A stretch of 64,000 nucleotides of DNA from Limnomonas spitsbergensis (Eukaryota; Chlorophyta; Chlorophyceae; Chlamydomonadales), in contig JAYJMM010000100.1 in assembly GCA_037349105.1 (NCBI GenBank), positions 2,381,001-2,445,000 on the forward strand. The letters run 5' to 3'. Shown in pieces: positions 21,601 through 32,800 of the stretch (position 1 is its first letter; each line of letters begins with the position of its first letter). The notes beneath the pieces are model-generated. The model saw nothing but the letters and a program-made list of their open reading frames with translations. It had not been told where the DNA came from and made no database searches. A program made the position numbers and the translations under genes.

Positions 21601-24600
21601 TAGGGTTCACAATGCAGGTGGGTCCAGGGTTTGGTTTCTGGTTTTGGTGTTTGGGGTTCAGGGTTCAGGGCTCGGGATTTAGGTTTGTGGGTTTGGGATA
21701 AAGGGTTCACAATTCAAGAAGGTAAAAGGTGTTATACCTTTTACTAAAAGTAGGTTCCGGGCTTCAGCGTTTATGGGGCCGGGCTTGCGATGTTGGGTGA
21801 AATTGCAAACAGGGCTGAGTTTAAGCAATTATTCAGTTTTGCTCGTTGCGTGCTTCAGCTACCCATTTATTCAGCTAACCATTAAGCTTGGCCACATGGG
21901 GCTCATGCAGCAAGCACAGCTGCTAGGATGACTGGCCGTACGCCTGTCAAGGTGTGGGCCCTGTGGTGGCTGCCCCACGGCCCCCCAAAGGTGGCCTAAT
22001 ACGCACATGAATAAGCAGATAAATACTGGCATGCACACAGGTACACTGGTACATGCACATGCACAGGCATGCACCTAGACACATGCTTTGCACTCAGACA
22101 TGCGCCCATGCACAAAGGCATGCACCCATGTACACAGGCATGCACCCATGCACAAAGGCTTGAAGGGGGTGGTCAGGTAATGCTGGAGGCTAGCCGTTCT
22201 CCAGCGCCCAGGCCTTTGCTGTTACTGCCTACTTTTGTGCTGCATGCGTGGCATGGCTTGCTGCATGGGGCATTGCATGGCATATTTCAGGGCCTAGGTG
22301 ACTGCGATTGCTGCTCATCACATGCCGCATAGCATTGGGCATGATGTGTTGCATGGCATGCCGCCTGATGCGCTGCATGCCGCCTGATGCGCTGCATGCC
22401 GCCTGATGCGATGCATGGCGTGCAGCTTGGTATTCTGCAGGGCCTAGGCCTTTGCTGCCATTGATCTTTTGCATGATGGTCCACATGCTGCCTCGCATGG
22501 CGTTTTGCATGGTATGATGCATGGTCTCCCACATCATGCTGTGCATGGCGTTTTGCATGGTGCATGGTTCACCCAGCTAGGCGTTTTGCATGGTCGTCTG
22601 TACGGTGCATGGTTCACCCTGCTCCACTCACAGGCTCATTCCGAAAAAGGCCGCACTTCCTTCTGACAAAAGGCCTTGCAGCAATGGTGGGCCCTGAAAG
22701 CATGTGCACAGGGAGGTGCCAAGGGGTAAGTGTTTGTTGTTCATGGTTTAGTCTATCCTCAGACACCGGCAGCTTGCCCCCCTTGTCCCTGATATCTCAT
22801 CCCTCATTTGGCCCCTCACTTGACCCCTGACATGCGGGTCGAATCTTCAGACCCCCCCCTCAGCCCTGAACCCTCACCTGGCCCCTCACCTGGCCCCTCA
22901 CCTGGCCCCTCACCTGGCCCCTCACCTGCCCCCTCACCTGGCCCCTCACCTGGCCCCTCACCTGGCCCCTCACCTGGCCCGTCACCTGGCCCCTCACATG
23001 CGGGTCGAATCTTCAGACCCCCCCCTCAGCCCTGGCCCCTCACCTGGCCCCTCACCTGGCCCCTCACCTGGCCCCTCACCTGGCCCGTCACCTGGCCCCT
23101 CACCTGGCCCCTCAACTGGCCCCTCACCTAGCCCCTCACCTGGCCCCTCACCTGGCCCCTCACCTGGCCCCTCACATGCGGGTCGAATCTTCAGGCCCCC
23201 CCCTCAGCCCTGAACCCTCACCTGGCACAACAGATGGGGCCCATTCTCAGCCCTTGGCTGCTGGATCAAAGCGTGTGCCTTCCCGAAGGCAATGCCCAGC
23301 AGCACGGATGCCTCAGGGAGCGACGTGCTGATGCCCGCGCCCGCGCCTATGGCTGGATAACGGCTGACTCCCCCGCCCGCGCCAATTTCTGGATAATGGC
23401 TGACTCCACCGCCTGCGCCCGTTTCTAAATATTGGCTGATGCCAGCGCCCATGGGTGAGGCGAGGAGTCGGGGCGGGAGTAAGTGTGCACCCGCCTTGGC
23501 CAACAAGCCGTGGCTGCCATTGCTGCTGCGCCGCCGCGGCGTCGTCGCCTGGAAGGGGCGCTCGCGCTCCTTGGGGGCACTAGGAGAGAGGAGGTGGGGG
23601 TGGAGGGGTTCAGAGGTAGGGTTCAGGGGGGGGAGGTCCCAGGGGAAGGAGAGGTCAGGGGAGAGGAGGGGGAGGAGGGGGGAGAGGTTCAGAGGAGGGT
23701 CCCGGGAGGAAGGGATTATAAATGCCCTACTCTAATTGCTTAACGCCAGGAAAAGCTGCCTTGCGGCCCTCCACTCCTTTTACTCCCTCACTAGAGCACC
23801 ATCGCGCCGGTTAAGATCAACAGTAGGTGATCAGTGACATAACAGGTGGGGCAAATCCAGACACCTCCCCCATGGCGAAGGACTCTCCTGCCCTCCTACG
23901 CTCCCTCAGACAAAGACCGAGAACTCCCCAGATTTAGGGTATAGGGCACTAGGGCTTCTCCCTAGCTGTCCACACCTGCAGGCCCACACCTGCAGGCCCA
24001 CACCTGCAGGCCCACACCTGCAGGCCCACACCTGCAGGCCCACACCTGCAGGCCCACACCTGCAGGCCCACACCTGCAGGTCCACACCTGCAGGTCCACA
24101 CCTGCAGGTCCACACCTGCAGGTCCACACCTGCAGGTCCACACCTGCAGGTCCACACCTGCAGGCCCACACCTGCAGGCCCACACCTGCAGGCCCACACC
24201 TGCAGGCCCACACCTGCAGGTCCACACCTGCAGGTCCACACCTGCAGGCCCACACCTGCAGGTCCACACCTGCAGGTCCACACCTGCAGGTCCACACCTG
24301 CAGGCCCACACCTGCAGGCCCACACCTGCCCTCCTCTCATTTCTGAACACTTTCCTAGTTTAGGGCTTATAAGGAGATTCCCACCTGTCCTTCACTGGTG
24401 CCACTGACCACGCCTCGGCGAGCGGCGGTTCGGCGTACTGCCCGATGTACCGCTGTACCACCGTAGGCAGCCGTGACGGGTACTGCCCCAGGTGGTTCGG
24501 CACGCATAGCAGCTCTCGTATATCCCTGTCCTGGACCTGGTCATGAGGGGCCGAGGCAAGCCAGCCAACTGCTCAGTAGGTGAAATTCAAATTCAAATTC

Positions 24601-24988
24601 AAATTCGATCCCCATGTAGCAGTTGCGAGCTTCCCATGCATCAGTTGCCCCCTTCTCATGCACCATTATATCTCCCATGCAGCAGGTAACCTGTTCCCAT
24701 GCACCTCTTTCCCATGCACCATTATATCTCCCATGCAGCAGGTATCCTGTTCCCATGCATCTCCTTCCCATGCACCATTACCCTTCCCATGCATCTCCTT
24801 CCCATGCACAATGCCCCTCTGCCCCTTGCCAAGCCTACCGGATATTCCACTGCGTCCGGCAGGCCCAGCATCTGCGTATTGTGCTCATACGTGGGTCGTT
24901 GAAGCACTAGGGACGAGCGGGCGGCGGCGGCCTCGCTGGCACGCCTCTGGCGCTCAAGGTTAGCACTCCGTCTTGGCCTACATGCCAT
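18691..24988 (-). CDS. Gene B: complete five-exon gene, large disordered protein
   Basis: Exons (minus strand, 5' to 3'): 24988-24839, 24536-24385, 23579-23222, 21429-19955, 19513-18691. Junction phases are 0, 2, 0, 2 and every join keeps frame, giving about 985 aa from ATG to stop. The start was chosen because the first exon opens with MACRPRRSANLERQRRASEA, a basic helix. Residues 51-100 (RELLCVPNHLGQYPSRLP, then VVQRYIGQYAEPPLAEAW) look compactly folded. From about residue 130 the protein is Gly/Ala/Ser/Pro-rich with acidic runs (YADDDDDDDAWS) and a poly-Gly stretch. The final join rebuilds a split Met codon (AT/G). I do not recognise a domain; the basic start suggests nucleic-acid or nuclear targeting, as inference only. 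It is convergent with gene A. Introns contain 12-bp and 14-bp arrays. Confidence 0.75.
19600..19745. repeat. GGAGGTGAGAGGTGAGAAA tandem repeat in gene B intron 4
   Basis: Two to three units of about 62 bp of GGTGAGAAATAGGAGTTGGG and AGGTGTGTGGTGAGAGGT. On the gene's sense strand this is C/T-rich and lies upstream of the last exon's acceptor. Confidence 0.8.
19755..19822 (-). pseudogene. Upstream copy of the gene B exon 5 acceptor
   Basis: Minus-strand sequence CGCCGCCAG/GTCCCGATCT and following GGATCTGCCAGGTGCCTTCC repeat the real exon 5 start (CGTCCGCCAG/GTCCCAATCT). The copy could be spliced in the same phase but diverges after CCCGGATCTC, where the frame becomes His/Pro/Leu low complexity. 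It is a duplication of intron end plus exon start. Confidence 0.75.
21470..21720. repeat. TTTAGGG/TTCAGGG-like degenerate repeat
   Basis: Irregular GGGTTTAGGG, GGGTTCAGGG and GGTTTCTGG motifs fill the intron upstream of gene B exon 4. They are telomere-like but interstitial and imperfect. Confidence 0.6.
21853..22000 (+). repeat. Dispersed repeat family F, diverged copy
   Basis: Shows TTCAGCTACC, ATTCAGCTAACC, CTGCTAGGATGACTGGCCGT, GTCAAGGTGTGGGCCC and GGTGGCTGCCCCACGGCCCC in the order seen in the better copies at 14190 and 43601. More diverged, so the assignment is tentative. Confidence 0.45.
22075..22600. repeat. GCATG-rich degenerate repeats
   Basis: First GCACCCATGCACAAAGGCAT units (22085-22160), then GCATGGCATGCCGCCTGATG and GCGCTGCATGCCGCCTGATG units (22320-22420), then GGCGTTTTGCATGGT units. 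All lie in gene B intron 3. The long His/Met/Ala frames here come from the repeats. Confidence 0.75.
22830..23215. repeat. 12-bp minisatellite grown from the gene B exon 3 donor
   Basis: About 25 units of GGCCCCTCACCT. On the gene's strand each unit is CCAGGTGAGGGG, which contains a consensus 5' splice site. It begins directly after the real donor (TTGTGCCAG/GTGAGG at 23222/23221). Two longer blocks with CATGCGGGTCGAATCTTCAG interrupt it. Confidence 0.9.
23965..24330. repeat. 14-bp minisatellite CACACCTGCAGGCC
   Basis: About 26 units with only C/T variation at one position (CAGGCC versus CAGGTC). It lies in gene B intron 2, close to the exon 2 donor. On the sense strand the units read GGCCTGCAGGTGTG, which again holds a CAG/GTG donor-like site. 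The restricted variation forms blocks, suggesting stepwise expansion. Confidence 0.95.
24610..24810. repeat. Tandem repeat TTCCCATGCACCATTATATC in gene B intron 1
   Basis: Two good copies and several partial copies of TTCCCATGCACCATTATATC and TCCCATGCAGCAGGTAACCT. No coding frame. Confidence 0.8.
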
Positions 24989-25189
24989 GATGAGAGGTGT
25001 GGAGAGGGGTCGATTGAGTGTCAAAGAGCGTAGTCAGGTTTATAGAGTCTCAGATTTAAATGGCGAGTTCAGGGTTCCGGGTTTAGGGTTTGAGTTTCAA
25101 TTGTAATTTGTAGATTCCAGATTTAAACCCTGGTAGATGCCTACATTTCGAAATATGGAGGGGACACTTCCTTGCTTCCAAAGTTCCCT

Positions 25190-25735
25190 GTATCCCTCCT
25201 CTCCTTACTCTCCACCTCCCCTCCCCTCTCCTCCCTATTTTCCCTGCCCCCCCCTCCTCCGCTCCCCTCCCCTCCCCCCCTCCCTCCCCTCCCCTGCCCC
25301 CCCCTCCTCCGCTCCCCTACCCTCCCCCCCTCCCTCCTGTTTCCTCTTGACCCCCCTCTCCTCCCCCCGCCCACCGCCTGGTCCCCCTAGCTCTCCCATC
25401 TGCTCCCCTCCTTCCTCGTCTCTTAACCGCTACCACATCCGATGTGGACCCCCTGCTCCCCCCGTCCCCAGTTTCGTCACAACCTCACCCTGCCCTAAAT
25501 TATGCACCTCTTTGCTACCACCACCTCATACGCCACCGGATCGACCCCTCGTCTGTCCCTCTCCCTGCCTCCCACCTCCTTTTTCCTTTTCCTCTTCCTC
25601 TCCCCCTTCCCTTTCCTCCCCCTCTCCCCCTTACTGTTCCCCCTTCCTCCCTCCCTCCCCCCCCCAGTTCCCCCTTGCTCCCCCCCTCCCCTCCCCCCCC
25701 CCCCATCCTCGCCTCTCTGAGGTGGCCACATCCGC
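25190..25735. repeat. Pyrimidine-rich low-complexity block
   Basis: Long C/T runs (CCCCTCC, CCTCCCTC) on the plus strand. Read on the minus strand it is G/A-rich. It includes two diverged copies of a GGCGGATGTGG-containing segment (near 25430-25450 and 25520-25560) resembling the end of the neighbouring exon. The Pro/Ser frame across it is not a credible protein. Confidence 0.8.
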
Positions 25736-25741
25736 CACGAC

Positions 25742-26347
25742 GGGATCTGTTAGCCCGCGATCCGGCCCCATGAAGAAGAAGCTCGGCCTTGTCGTCCAGG
25801 CACCATGCTGACCGGCCTCCGGGTCCGAGCCGCTGAAGGACATACGTGCTCCCCCGCCTGATCCCATGCTTGCCCCCGCTCTGCCCGAAATGCGAGCGCC
25901 CAATCCACCCGTTCCAATGCTCGCGCCCGTTCCGCCTGATCCCAAGCCCGCGCCCGCACGTGCGCCTGTTCCCGTGCCCACGCCCGTACATGCGCCCGGG
26001 CCCGCCCTCGTGCTCATATCCTCGTCTGAGCCCTTGCCTGCCCTTGCGCCGGATTCCTTGCCCGCCCCTGCGCCCACGCCAGCGGATGTAAGGGAGCCAG
26101 TGCCGGTGCCTGTGGGAGCGGCCAGGATCCTCTCCTGGGTCTGGCCCTTGCCCTTAACGAGCGCGACACTGACGGTGGTGTGACCAGAAGGCGGACCCGC
26201 AGAAGCCGCCGCGGTTGCAGCCGCCGCGGTTGCAGCCGCCGTCACTGCAGCTGTGGCAGTTATGAGGCACCTGCCTCTATGGCTCGAGGTGGCTGGTAGG
26301 CGCAGCGAGAAGCCAGGGGAGGACTGGAAGTTGCGGCGCAGGGCTCT
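25742..26347 (-). CDS. Isolated coding exon, Gly/Ala-rich
   Basis: On the minus strand an acceptor CTCTGCTCAG/AGAGCCC at 26348 opens a frame of about 200 codons beginning RALRRNFQSSPGFSLRLPAT. It continues through HTTVSVALVKGKGQTQER and SDEDMSTRAGPG to FFFMGPDRGLTDP. Composition is Gly/Ala/Thr-rich but irregular, unlike the neighbouring repeats. The donor is unclear: GT dinucleotides at 25741, 25738 and 25729 are all in phase 0. It lies upstream of gene B, but its phase does not fit gene B exon 1 (which would need phase 2 if internal). I therefore leave it as part of a separate gene whose other exons may be hidden in or beyond the satellite. No family recognised. Confidence 0.45.
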
Positions 26348-26810
26348 CTGAGCAGAGGTCAGAGGACGGGGGGAGAGGGGGTGAGTTAGGGGGGAGGATT
26401 GAGGGGGGAGGGGAGGGGGAAGCAGTGAGGGGAGGGGGAGGGAGTGAGGGGAGGGGGGAGAGGGGAGGGAGGACGGGGGAGGAAAGGAGTGAGATTGGAG
26501 TGGGAGGGGGGTGGAGTGCAAAGGAAGGGTTTGAGGGGTCGGGGAGCAAGAGTCAGGGGGGTTGGGGAGCAAGGGTCAGGGGGGAGAGAGGGGGGGTGGT
26601 GTAACAAGGGAGGGGCGGGTAGGAGGAAGGGGTCTGTGAGCAGGGGCGGGATGACTGGGTTAGGGAGCAAGGGTCATCAGGGGTGTGTGGGGGGGGGGGT
26701 TAAGAGGGAACAATGGGAAAGAGAAAACGATGGGAGGGGAGAAATATGGGAAATAGGAAAATATTGGATTGGGGGGGGGGGGGGTGAAGAGGGAAACATG
26801 GGAGGGGAGG
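26345..26810. repeat. G-rich low-complexity stretch at the satellite edge
   Basis: GGGGAGGGGGGAG-type sequence with GGGAGCAAGGGTCAGGGGG motifs, grading into the regular satellite. On the minus strand it is a long polypyrimidine tract leading to the acceptor at 26348. Confidence 0.75.
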
Positions 26811-26839
26811 GGCAGGACTAGACGTTATGGGTCGATGCT

Positions 26840-29800
26840 TTGATAGGAAGGGTCAGGTGAGATGGGGGGGGGGAGTGGTGCGCTTAGGAAGGGTCAGGTG
26901 AGATGGGGGGGGGGAGTGGTGCGCTTAGGAAGGGTCAGGGGAGATGGGGGGGGGAGTGGTGCGCTTAGGAAGGGTCAGGTGAGATGGGGGGGGGAGTGGT
27001 GCGCTTAGGAAGGGTCAGGGGAGATGGGGAGGGGGGGTGCGCTTAGAAGGGTCAGGGGAGATGGGGGGGGGGGGGGGCGCTTAGGAAGGGTCAGGGGAGA
27101 TGGGGGGGGGGAGTGGTGCGCTTAGGAAGGGTCAGGGGAGATGGGGGGGGGGAGTGGTGCGCTTAGGAAGGGTCAGGGGAGATGGGGAGGGGGGATGCGC
27201 TTAGAAGGGTCAGGGGAGATGGAGGGGGGGGGGGGTGCTCTTAGGAAGGGTCAGGGGAGATGGGGGGGGGGGGTGCGCTTAGGAAGGGTCAGGGGAGATG
27301 GGGGGGGGAGTGGTGCGCTTAGAAAGGGTCAGGGGAGATGCGGGGGGGGGGTGCGCTTAGGAAGGGTCAGGGGATATGGGGGGGGTGCGCTTAGAAAGGG
27401 TCAGGGGAGATGCGGGGGGGGGTGTGCGCTTAGAAAGGGTCAGGGGAGATGCGGGGGGGGGGTGCGCTTAGGAAGGGTCAGGAGAGATGGGGGGGGGGGG
27501 GGTGCGCTTAGGAAGGGTCAGGGGAGATGGGAGGGGGGGAGGGTGCGCTTAGGAAGGGTCGGGGGAGATGGGGGGGGGAGTGGTGCGCTTAGGAAGGGTC
27601 GGGGGAGATGGGGGGGGGTATTGGTGCGCTTAGGAAGGGTCGGGGGAGATGGGGGGGGGTATTGGTGCGCTTAGGAAGGGTCGGGAGAGATGGGGGGGGG
27701 TATTGGTGCGCTTAGGAAGGGTCGGGAGAGATGGGGGGGGGAGTGGTGCGCTTAGGAAGGGTCGGGGGAGATGGGGGGGGGAGTGGTGCGCTTAGGAAGG
27801 GTCGGGGGAGATGGGGGGGGTATTGGTGCGCTAAGGAAGGGTCAGGAGAGATGGGGGGGGGGGCGCTTAGGAAGGGTCAGGGGAGATGGGGGGGGTATTG
27901 GTGCGCTTAGGAAGGGTCGGGGGAGATGGGGGGGGGTATTGGTGCGCTTAGGAAGGGTCGGGGGAGATGGGGGGGGGTATTGGTGCGCTTAGGAAGGGTC
28001 GGGGGAGATGGGGGGGGGTATTGGTGCGCTTAGGAAGGGTCAGGAGAGATGGGGGGGGGGGCGCTTAGGAAGGGTCAGGGGAGATGCGGGGGGGAGGTGC
28101 GCTTAGGAAGGGTCAGGAGAGATGGGGGGGGGTATTGGTGCGCTTAGGAAGGGTCGGGGGAGATGGGGGGGGGTATTGGTGCGCTTAGGAAGGGTCAGGA
28201 GAGATGGGGGGGGGGCGCTTAGGAAGGGTCAGGGGAGATGGGGGGGGTATTGGTGCGCTTAGGAAGGGTCAGGAGAGATGGGGAAGGGGGTATTGGTGCG
28301 CTTAGGAAGGGTCGGGGGAGATGGGGGGGGTATTGGTGCGCTTAGGAAGGGTCAGGGGAGATGCGGGGGGGAGGTGCGCTTAGAAAGGGTCAGGGGAGAT
28401 GCGGGGGGGGGGTGCGCTTAGGAAGGGTCAGGGGATATGGGGGGGGTGCGCTTAGAAAGGGTCAGGGGAGATGCGGGGGGGGGGGGTGCGCTTAGAAAGG
28501 GTCAGGGGAGATGCGGGGGGGGGGTGCGCTTAGGAAGGGTCAGGAGAGATGGGGGGGGGGGGGTGCGCTTAGGAAGGGTCAGGGGAGATGGGAGGGGGGG
28601 AGGGTGCGCTTAGGAAGGGTCGGGGGAGATGGGGGGGGGAGTGGTGCGCTTAGGAAGGGTCGGGGGAGATGGGGGGGGGTATTGGTGCGCTTAGGAAGGG
28701 TCGGGGGAGATGGGGGGGGGTATTGGTGCGCTTAGGAAGGGTCGGGAGAGATGGGGGGGGGTATTGGTGCGCTTAGGAAGGGTCGGGAGAGATGGGGGGG
28801 GGAGTGGTGCGCTTAGGAAGGGTCGGGGGAGATGGGGGGGGAGTGGTGCGCTTAGGAAGGGTCGGGGGAGATGGGGGGGGTATTGGTGCGCTTAGGAAGG
28901 GTCGGGGGAGATGGGGGGGGGTATTGGTGCGCTTAGGAAGGGTCGGGGGAGATGGGGGGGGGTATTGGTGCGCTTAGGAAGGGTCGGGGGAGATGGGGGG
29001 GGGTATTGGTGCGCTTAGGAAGGGTCAGGAGAGATGGGGGGGGGGGCGCTTAGGAAGGGTCAGGGGAGATGCGGGGGGGAGGTGCGCTTAGGAAGGGTCA
29101 GGAGAGATGGGGGGGGTATTGGTGCGCTTAGGAAGGGTCGGGGGAGATGGGGGGGGGGGCACTTAGGAAGGGTCAGGGGAGATGGGGGGGGGTATTGGTG
29201 CGCTTAGGAAGGGTCAGGAGAGATGGGGGGGGGGCGCTTAGGAAGGGTCAGGGGAGATGGGGGGGGTATTGGTGCGCTTAGGAAGGGTCAGGAGAGATGG
29301 GGGGGGGTATTGGTGCGCTTAGGAAGGGTCGGGGGAGATGGGGGGGGTATTGGTGCGCTTAGGAAGGGTCAGGGGAGATGCGGGGGGGAGGTGCGCTTAG
29401 GAAGGGTCAGGGGAGATGCGGGGGGGAGGTGCGCTTAGGAAGGGTCAGGGGAGATGGGGAAGGGGGGAGGGGTGCGCTTAGGAAGGGTCAGGAGAGATGG
29501 GGAAGGGGGGAGGGGTGCGCTTAGGAAGGGTCAGGGGAGATGGGGGGGGGGAGTGGTGCGCTTAGGAAGGGTCGGGGGAGATGGGGGGGGTATTGGTGCG
29601 CTTAGGAAGGGTCGGGGGAGATGGGGGGGGGTATTGGTGCGCTTAGGAAGGGTCAGGGGAGATGGGGGGGGGTATTGGTGCGCTTAGGAAGGGTCAGGAG
29701 AGATGGGGGGGGGGCGCTTAGGAAGGGTCAGGGGAGATGCGGGGGGGAGGTGCGCTTAGGAAGGGTCAGGAGAGATGGGGGGGGGTATTGGTGCGCTTAG

Positions 29801-32800
29801 GAAGGGTCAGGGGAGATGGGGGGGGGGGCGCTTAGGAAGGGTCAGGGGAGATGGGGGGGGTATTGGTGCGCTTAGGAAGGGTCAGGAGAGATGGGGGGGG
29901 GGCGCTTAGGAAGGGTCAGGGGAGATGGGGGGGGTATTGGTGCGCTTAGGAAGGGTCAGGAGAGATGGGGGAAGGTATTGGTGCGCTTAGGAAGGGTCGG
30001 GGGAGATGGGGAGGGTATTGGTGCGCTTAGGAAGGGTCAGGAGAGATGGGGGGGGGTATTGGTGCGCTTAGGAAGGGTCAGGAGAGATGGGGGGGGGTAT
30101 TGGTGCGCTTAGGAAGGGTCAGGGGAGATGGGGGGGGGTATTGGTGCGCTTAGGAAGGGTCAGGAGAGATGGGGGGGGGTATTGGTGCGCTTAGGAAGGG
30201 TCAGGGGAGATGCGGGGGGGAGGTGCGCTTAGGAAGGGTCAGGGGAGATGCGGGGGGGAGGTGCGCTTAGGAAGGGTCAGGGGAGATGGGGAAGGGGGGA
30301 GGGGTGCGCTTAGGAAGGGTCAGGAGAGATGGGGAAGGGGGAGGGGTGCGCTTAGGAAGGGTCAGGGGAGATGGGGGGGGGGAGTGGTGCGCTTAGGAAG
30401 GGTCGGGGGAGATGGGGGGGGGGAGTGGTGCGCTTAGGAAGGGTCAGGGGAGATGGGGGGGGGGGTGCGCTTAGGAAGGGTCAGGGGAGATGGGGGGGGA
30501 GTGGTGCGCTTAGAAAGGGTCAGGGGAGATGCGGGGGGGAGGTGCGCTTAGGAAGGGTCAGGAGAGATGGGGGGGGGGCGCTTAGGAAGGGTCAGGGGAT
30601 ATGGGGGGGGGGCGCTTAGGAAGGGTCAGGGGAGATGCGGGGGGGAGGTGCGCTTAGGAAGGGTCAGGGGATATGGGGGGGGGGCGCTTAGGAAGGGTCA
30701 GGGGATATGGGGAAGGGGTGCGCTTAGGAAGGGTCAGGGGATATGGGGGGGGGAGTGGTGCGCTTAGGAAGGGTCGGGGGAGATGGGGGGGGGGGGGGTG
30801 CGCTTAGGAAGGGTCAGGGGATATGGGGGGGGGGCGGTGCGCTTAGGAAGGGTCAGGGGAGATGGGGGGGGGGGGGATGCGCTTAGGAAGGGTCAGGGGA
30901 GATGGGGGGGGGGGTGCGCTTAGGAAGGGTCAGGGGAGATGGGGGGGGGGGGGGTGCGCTTAGGAAGGGTCAGGGGAGATGGGGGGGGGAGTGGTGCGCT
31001 TAGGAAGGGTCGGGGGAGATGGGGGGGGGGGGGGTGCGCTTAGGAAGGGTCAGGGGATATGGGGGGGGGCGGTGCGCTTAGGAAGGGTCAGGGGAGATGG
31101 GGGGGGGGGGAGGGCGCTTAGGAAGGGTCAGGAGAGATGGGGGAGGGGGGAGGGGTGCGCTTAGGAAGGGTCAGGGGAGATTGAGGGGGGGGGCCTGCGC
31201 TTAGGAAGGGTCGGGGCGGGGAGATGGGGGGGGGAGGGGTGCGCTTAGGAAGGGTCAGGAGAGATGGGGAAGGGGGGGGGCCTGCGCTTAGGAAGGGTCG
31301 GGGCGGGGAGATGGGGGGGGTATTGGTGCGCTTAGGAAGGGTCAGGAGAGATGGGGAAGGGGGTATTGGTGCGCTTAGGAAGGGTCGGGGGAGATGGGGG
31401 GGGTATTGGTGCGCTTAGGAAGGGTCAGGGGAGATGCGGGGGGGAGGTGCGCTTAGAAAGGGTCAGGGGAGATGCGGGGGGGGGGTGCGCTTAGGAAGGG
31501 TCAGGGGATATGGGGGGGGTGCGCTTAGAAAGGGTCAGGGGAGATGCGGGGGGGGGGGTGCGCTTAGAAAGGGTCAGGGGAGATGCGGGGGGGGGGTGCG
31601 CTTAGGAAGGGTCAGGAGAGATGGGGGGCGGGGGGTGCGCTTAGGAAGGGTCAGGGGAGATGGGAGGGGGGGAGGGTGCGCTTAGGAAGGGTCGGGGGAG
31701 ATGGGGGGGGGAGTGGTGCGCTTAGGAAGGGTCGGGGGAGATGGGGGGGGGTATTGGTGCGCTTAGGAAGGGTCGGGGGAGATGGGGGGGGGTATTGGTG
31801 CGCTTAGGAAGGGTCGGGAGAGATGGGGGGGGGTATTGGTGCGCTTAGGAAGGGTCGGGAGAGATGGGGGGGGGAGTGGTGCGCTTAGGAAGGGTCGGGG
31901 GAGATGGGGGGGGAGTGGTGCGCTTAGGAAGGGTCGGGGGAGATGGGGGGGGTATTGGTGCGCTTAGGAAGGGTCGGGGGAGATGGGGGGGGGTATTGGT
32001 GCGCTTAGGAAGGGTCGGGGGAGATGGGGGGGGGTATTGGTGCGCTTAGGAAGGGTCAGGGGAGATGGGGGGGGGTATTGGTGCGCTTAGGAAGGGTCGG
32101 GAGAGATGGGGGGGGGAGTGGTGCGCTTAGGAAGGGTCGGGGGAGATGGGGGGGGAGTGGTGCGCTTAGGAAGGGTCGGGGGAGATGGGGGGGGTATTGG
32201 TGCGCTTAGGAAGGGTCGGGGGAGATGGGGGGGGGTATTGGTGCGCTTAGGAAGGGTCGGGGGAGATGGGGGGGGGTATTGGTGCGCTTAGGAAGGGTCA
32301 GGGGAGATGGGGGGGGGTATTGGTGCGCTTAGGAAGGGTCGGGGGAGATGGGGGGGGGGTATTGGTGCGCTTAGGAAGGGTCAGGAGAGATGGGGGGGGG
32401 GGCGCTTAGGAAGGGTCAGGGGAGATGCGGGGGGGAGGTGCGCTTAGGAAGGGTCAGGAGAGATGGGGGGGGTATTGGTGCGCTTAGGAAGGGTCGGGGG
32501 AGATGGGGGGGGGGGCACTTAGGAAGGGTCAGGGGAGATGGGGGGGGGTATTGGTGCGCTTAGGAAGGGTCAGGAGAGATGGGGGGGGGGCGCTTAGGAA
32601 GGGTCAGGGGAGATGGGGGGGGTATTGGTGCGCTTAGGAAGGGTCAGGAGAGATGGGGGGGGGTATTGGTGCGCTTAGGAAGGGTCGGGGGAGATGGGGG
32701 GGGTATTGGTGCGCTTAGGAAGGGTCAGGGGAGATGCGGGGGGGAGGTGCGCTTAGGAAGGGTCAGGGGAGATGCGGGGGGGAGGTGCGCTTAGGAAGGG

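Noticed and set aside
25137..25811. Pro/Ser-rich 224-codon plus-strand frame
   Set aside because: Pure C/T low-complexity DNA opposite a better supported minus-strand exon; no start context or splice sites.
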